Below, in pieces: positions 60,101 through 64,000 of a DNA stretch of 64,000 bases. The stretch is from NCBI GenBank assembly GCA_025331445.1, contig JAIWNE010000016.1, positions 348,040 to 412,039 of the forward strand, given 5' to 3'. Position 1 is the first letter of the stretch; every line of letters begins with the position of its first letter. Made by a program: the position numbers and the translations under genes. Origin of the DNA: Blakeslea trispora (taxonomy: Eukaryota > Mucoromycota > Mucoromycetes > Mucorales > Choanephoraceae). The notes beneath the pieces are model-generated. The model saw only the letters and a program-made list of their open reading frames with translations. It was not told where the DNA came from and made no database searches.

Positions 60101-63100
60101 GAATTTATAAAGACCTTGCTAGTCTTTAAATTAAGTAAAAGTGGCTTGACAGGAAAGTTTTGAAAGTATTGTTAAACTGAGAACGACTGAGAGATAAAAA
60201 AAAAAAAAAAAGCCAACTCTATTACAAAGCACAGTTTTTTTTGTTATTATTAATAAGAGTAAGTGCATCTTTGTTCCCCCCTTGAAACAAACCTTTTTTA
60301 TATATAACTTTAAGTTTCTTTGAACCAGGCGATTTGATGTCTTTTAAAGGTAAGATGAGTACTTTTTATTTCTTGCCTTTCTCGTTCTTGAATTTGTTGA
60401 AAGGTTAAACATGTGTAATGGTTCTCTTCGGTCTATCCGGGCGAAACGTTTTCTTCCTCATGATAAAAATAAAAGGGCAACCGTCGAATAGATGAGCTTG
60501 AAGATGATAAACTGCCCATTTCTTTGATTTTTTACTACCAGAAAAAAAAATATGTCTGCCATAATATGCTATGACAAGATGTTTGCTACAGGTAAGCAAG
60601 CACAAGAGTGTAATAGACTGCTTTTCACTCTAAATCAACTAATTTACTTTAAATGATATGTCACTCAACTCGTTTAAAAATGTTAATAGTAGGTTTATAA
60701 TAACATTTTTTTTTCTTCAACCGAAAAAAAGCAGATATCAGTGTAGCATTTACTCTACAATATGTCAAAAAAAAACAAAGTTATTCATGGAAAGTAATGT
60801 CTTGTTGTATTGCTTCTGGTAATGCTATAAAACATGTTGTTTCTTGACCCAAGTAAAACTCAAAAGATGAAGAGTTATCAAATAACAAATTGTTGTTACA
60901 AAGTCAATGCTTTGCTTCCAACACTGAAATAGGCCTTGAAAAGTACAAACTTGTCAAATTTGTTACAGTATGCTATAAGGAAAAAAAAACATACAACATA
61001 CACTTTTAAAGGGCACACTATGTAAAGAATGAAAAGAAACTAATTGATGAAATTGAATACAATACTTTAGCAATTGCATTAAAGCAACTATTTCTCAGTC
61101 TTTTTTGGGCGGTCAAGTACTGTTATGAACAACCCGTATCTTGTTTGAAACGACAGTCAACTTATTAGAGCTCAAGAGTGGATAAAATTCAGAAAATTGC
61201 AGATACTCTTTTACCTTCTACCTCTTCTTCTCTTACATCTGCAAAATAAATGGTAAAAGGTTAACAGTTTGTTTCGATCTGATTTTAAAAGCACGTGCAA
61301 AGAGTGCATAGCAAATACCATTCATGGTCAGTCAATATGCAAGTACATATGTGTCAATGGCTCAATCGTAACCACTTTTTTTTTTTTTATTATCATCAAG
61401 AGAGCCTAGAAGTCAAAATGATACACCATTTCCAAAAATAGACTGCACAGTAACAGAAAATCTTATCGTTGCTTTTGGAAACATCAGTAACTCAACTTTT
61501 CGATTTACTTTGAAAATAGCTGTCAATAGAATAACTCGTTATTTTTTTAAATGAATGAACAAGGATACGGTTGTTTGATCTCTGATTCAATATGATCTAT
61601 AACAGCCTTCTGGTATCAAAAGAATACGTCAAGCTATAGCTTTGTCAAACACATTTTAGTTTAAGCCATTCAATGGACCCCAAAAAGACAGATACTTTGT
61701 GATACATTCGCTTGAGCGTTCTATCCAAAAGAAACAAAAAACATAACTTGATGAGAGATGTAGTTCTTCCCATAGGGGCTGGAAAGAATGGTAGGCTTTT
61801 CCTGATATCCAGATATGGCATAAAGGAGGATTCGCATTGACTATGAAAGGAAACCAAGCCATCTCTATTGTAATCACATCACTTACTTGTGCAGCATGCA
61901 TTTCAAACCTTTTGCTTGTCTTTTTCTCTCTATAGTGTATGTCATGGCTGTTATTAGCGATTAGACATGCTTTTTTCTTATAACTTGTTTTATTGGATTC
62001 AATAGAATAAAATTCATTCACCTCTCGGATGCCAAAGCAATGTCGATTTCCTCTATAGACAACATATCATTTTTCTCATATTGAGATCCCTACAGACATA
62101 CCATTCGAGTGACAACATCAAACGAAAAAAGTTCCTATTTTTTTGTGGCTCTTTTTTTTTTTTTTTTCTGATACACCAATATTTATTGCTTTCTTCTTCT
62201 TCTCTCATTCTAATACTCTGGAGATTTTTTTAAAAAAAAAGATTCGAGACCAAGATTAAACAACTAAAGAGAGATCAGCAATTATAGATAAATTGACCCC
62301 CTCTTTTTTATTTCTTTACTTGTTTCTCTATATAATGTCTCAAGCTTCTTTTCTATTCTTCTTGTAGATAGCAATGTTCGGTATTTCATTCTGTGTCTTA
62401 AAAAAAAATAACCGCATGTTATCGTGATTGTCTTGATTTTGGGATTGGCAAAAAAAAAAAAGAAGGTTAATGTTTTTCTTATGGGCATGTTAACACTGCA
62501 ATAGCCCAAGTACAGGAAGAATTTCTTTTGCCAAGAGTCACTGAACAGTAAATAGATCATGTACAGGAATGACTGAGTTGAATTAGCAGAAAGAGAAAGA
62601 GATTGAGGGGGGAAACACAACATGTTTGATTGTAAATGTGAATTATTCTAGTTGATAGAGTATAAGAACAAATCAACTTTATGTAATTCTATTTGGAATT
62701 AATTGACATATATGTGATAGCAAGAAAATTAGTGACACTTTGCATGTACACACATATTTGTGTATACGAGAGACAAAGTCAAAAATAGTTAAAATCTCGA
62801 CTCTCGAAAGAAGGTTCAATCTGATCTGCTTGTTAACAAACCTTAAGAAAATAAAAACAGAATGTGAAAATTCTGTTCATTTTAGTCAGTCTCGTTAATT
62901 GGTTGAACTCAATAAATTAAGTATTACCGATGATCCCTTTAACATTTAAGGCGGGACAAACAAAATTTGGGTCCCAAAAATAACTTGAGCGCTTTGACAT
63001 TTTTTTTTTTTTTTTTTGCTTTGGCTCCAGTCGATAATGTGTCTTTCTCTCAATTTCTTCTGACCTTTTTGTGTGACACAAAGGACATTGCATATAAACG

Positions 63101-63441
63101 GCAAAACTCCGTGTTTTCTTTCGGCAGCTTAGTGAGTCGTGTAGGACAAGCAAAGATATCTCTTATGTTATTTTATACCTAGAAAAGAGAGAGAATAAGA
63201 TTTACATGAAATTGCTTTATTGTCATAGTTTGTTAAGCTTAAAAGAGAAGAAAGGTATACTTTTTTTTTGACATAAATTAGTAAAATGGAGGGGCAAAAA
63301 AAAGAAAGAAAGAGACTTTATACACGTATGGAGGGGCAACAAAATAAATGGAGGGGGGGAAGGAATGTATGTATCGATGAAGAGAGAAAGGTAAATAACA
63401 AAAAAAAAATTAATAATAATGAATGATTAGACGATACAGTC
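57192..63441. other. 6.2 kb gene desert
   Basis: No complete gene could be supported, in contrast to about one gene per 2 kb elsewhere. It contains the decayed fragment at 58445-59349, T/A runs and a pyrimidine-rich patch at ~59607-59640. ATG 60343 followed by a GTAAGA donor and preceded by a TATATAA at ~60300 hints at a first exon, but I found no partner. Confidence 0.5.
58445..59349 (+). pseudogene. Decayed coding fragments of unknown family
   Basis: A frame from ATG 58445 reads LWLLGSRFSYFLQVSCKPKK and on to SLGTLFKTHQ, where a GT-AG pair (donor ~58668, acceptor ~58728) joins EVDNLVFTAVVNSNRTIASF and runs to a TGA at ~58848. A separate patch near 59200-59349 reads WKCYEYTAGSMFRAPDADF and LLSMTAGARCVGDERVLNVL before a stop. 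The base composition is more balanced than the surroundings. The pieces look like one broken gene, but no family is recognised. Confidence 0.35.
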
Positions 63442-64000
63442 CTACATATAGTTAGCAAAGTTCATAGAATGATGCATATCTATGCTGCTTCTCTTTGCAT
63501 TTTCCTTGCTGTCAACTGAATAGACCATATTAGCTGACTTTAATTCTTCGGCTTTAACAATACTATCTGCTGTGCTACTGCCGGCAGTAACAATTCCGTT
63601 TGTGTTGGATGTCAAAGTAGCATCACCAGTCAATGAGTCGCGGTGAGTATAGTCAACAGAGTATTTGGGAAAAGTGGTCCAGGAAGAAACAGGTGGACTA
63701 GGATGAACTGGGTTAGAAGGAACAAGTATGGGAGAAGAGAGGAGGATGTTGTTTTTGTTTTTAATCTGTACAATGTCATTATTAAGATTTTCTTGGAAAT
63801 AAAAGTTGGTATCGTGTTGTTGATGATCAGGTCGAATGGTAGCCTTGTTATAGAGAGGATTGATGCGATGAGGTATCGTTGGTGAAGATGGATGGTTCAA
63901 TTGTACATAATCTCTATGAAACGAGGGTATGGTTGTACAGGTAGCCATGTATCCACCTGTTGTTGGATGAATTGTGCTTTGTTTCACTGAATGCTTTGTA
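63442..64000 (-). CDS. C-terminal part of a Ser/Thr/Pro-rich protein, truncated at window edge
   Basis: An open frame on the minus strand runs from the window edge to a stop at 63442-63444 (at least 186 residues). It is rich in Ser, Thr, Pro, Asn and His (STIHPTTGGYMATCTTIPSF, VSSWTTFPKYSVDYTHRDSL), with low-complexity but non-repetitive sequence, as in disordered tails of regulators. A possible acceptor CATTCAG at 63989-63995 could mark the exon start. No domain is visible and the product is unknown. Confidence 0.5.
   Translation of the reverse strand, partial: TKHSVKQSTIHPTTGGYMATCTTIPSFHRDYVQLNHPSSPTIPHRINPLYNKATIRPDHQQHDTNFYFQENLNNDIVQIKNKNNILLSSPILVPSNPVHPSPPVSSWTTFPKYSVDYTHRDSLTGDATLTSNTNGIVTAGSSTADSIVKAEELKSANMVYSVDSKENAKRSSIDMHHSMNFANYM

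Overview
The window reads as nuclear DNA of a filamentous early-diverging fungus, most probably a Mucorales species (Mucoromycota). The base composition is AT-rich with long A/T runs. Genes are intron-rich, with introns mostly of 50-80 nt that start GTAAGT/GTAAAT, carry a CTAAC/CTGAC-like branch site and end TAG or CAG. The protein set is fungal or opisthokont (Sec6, Ccr4, Exo1, Urm1, Cia1, a DSC-like DUF1746 protein, SPX-RING, DAHP synthase). I saw no plasmid, phage, CRISPR or bacterial operon signal. Exon joins below were built by hand from splice sites and phase; each joined CDS length divides by three.

Layout. 0-8.3 kb: 3' end of a plus-strand gene, a convergent TLDc protein (minus), a 13-exon BRSK/Gin4-type kinase and a DUF1746 membrane protein. 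8.4-14.6 kb: a very large PPR protein (minus), then a gene-free stretch carrying eight copies of one 11-mer, then an Old Yellow Enzyme. 16-24 kb: a CHID1-like GH18 protein and URM1 (divergent), a Yip1-domain protein, a casein kinase I and the CCR4 deadenylase. 25.8-30.3 kb: a His-rich CDF zinc-transporter-like protein, then mobile-element debris (a terminal-repeat fragment, a perfect 32-bp inverted repeat and a decayed DUF6729/3'-5' exonuclease gene). 30.4-34.2 kb: EXO1 and an SPX-RING ubiquitin ligase. 34.2-37.4 kb: mostly non-coding, with a broken Tc1/mariner-like transposase whose terminal sequence matches the fragment at 27.7 kb. 37.5-47.6 kb: SEC6, mitochondrial phosphatidylserine decarboxylase, an MDR oxidoreductase, ribosomal protein eL37 and DAHP synthase. 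47.6-49.8 kb: repeat-rich intergenic DNA with MITE-like inverted repeats. 49.8-57.2 kb: a PPR protein, a Q-rich protein with a FAR1-like N terminus, CIA1 and an NFKBIL1-like protein. 57.2-63.4 kb: a 6 kb gene desert holding only decayed coding fragments. The last gene runs off the right edge.

There is no functional operon; these are housekeeping genes of unrelated pathways (mRNA decay, exocytosis, tRNA thiolation/urmylation, Fe-S assembly, phosphate/SPX signalling, aromatic amino acids, phospholipid synthesis, mitochondrial RNA metabolism). The most unusual signals are non-coding: the TTATCAGATCT cluster at 12.3-13.8 kb and the related terminal repeats, hairpins and decayed elements at 27.7, 36-37.4 and 48.6 kb.
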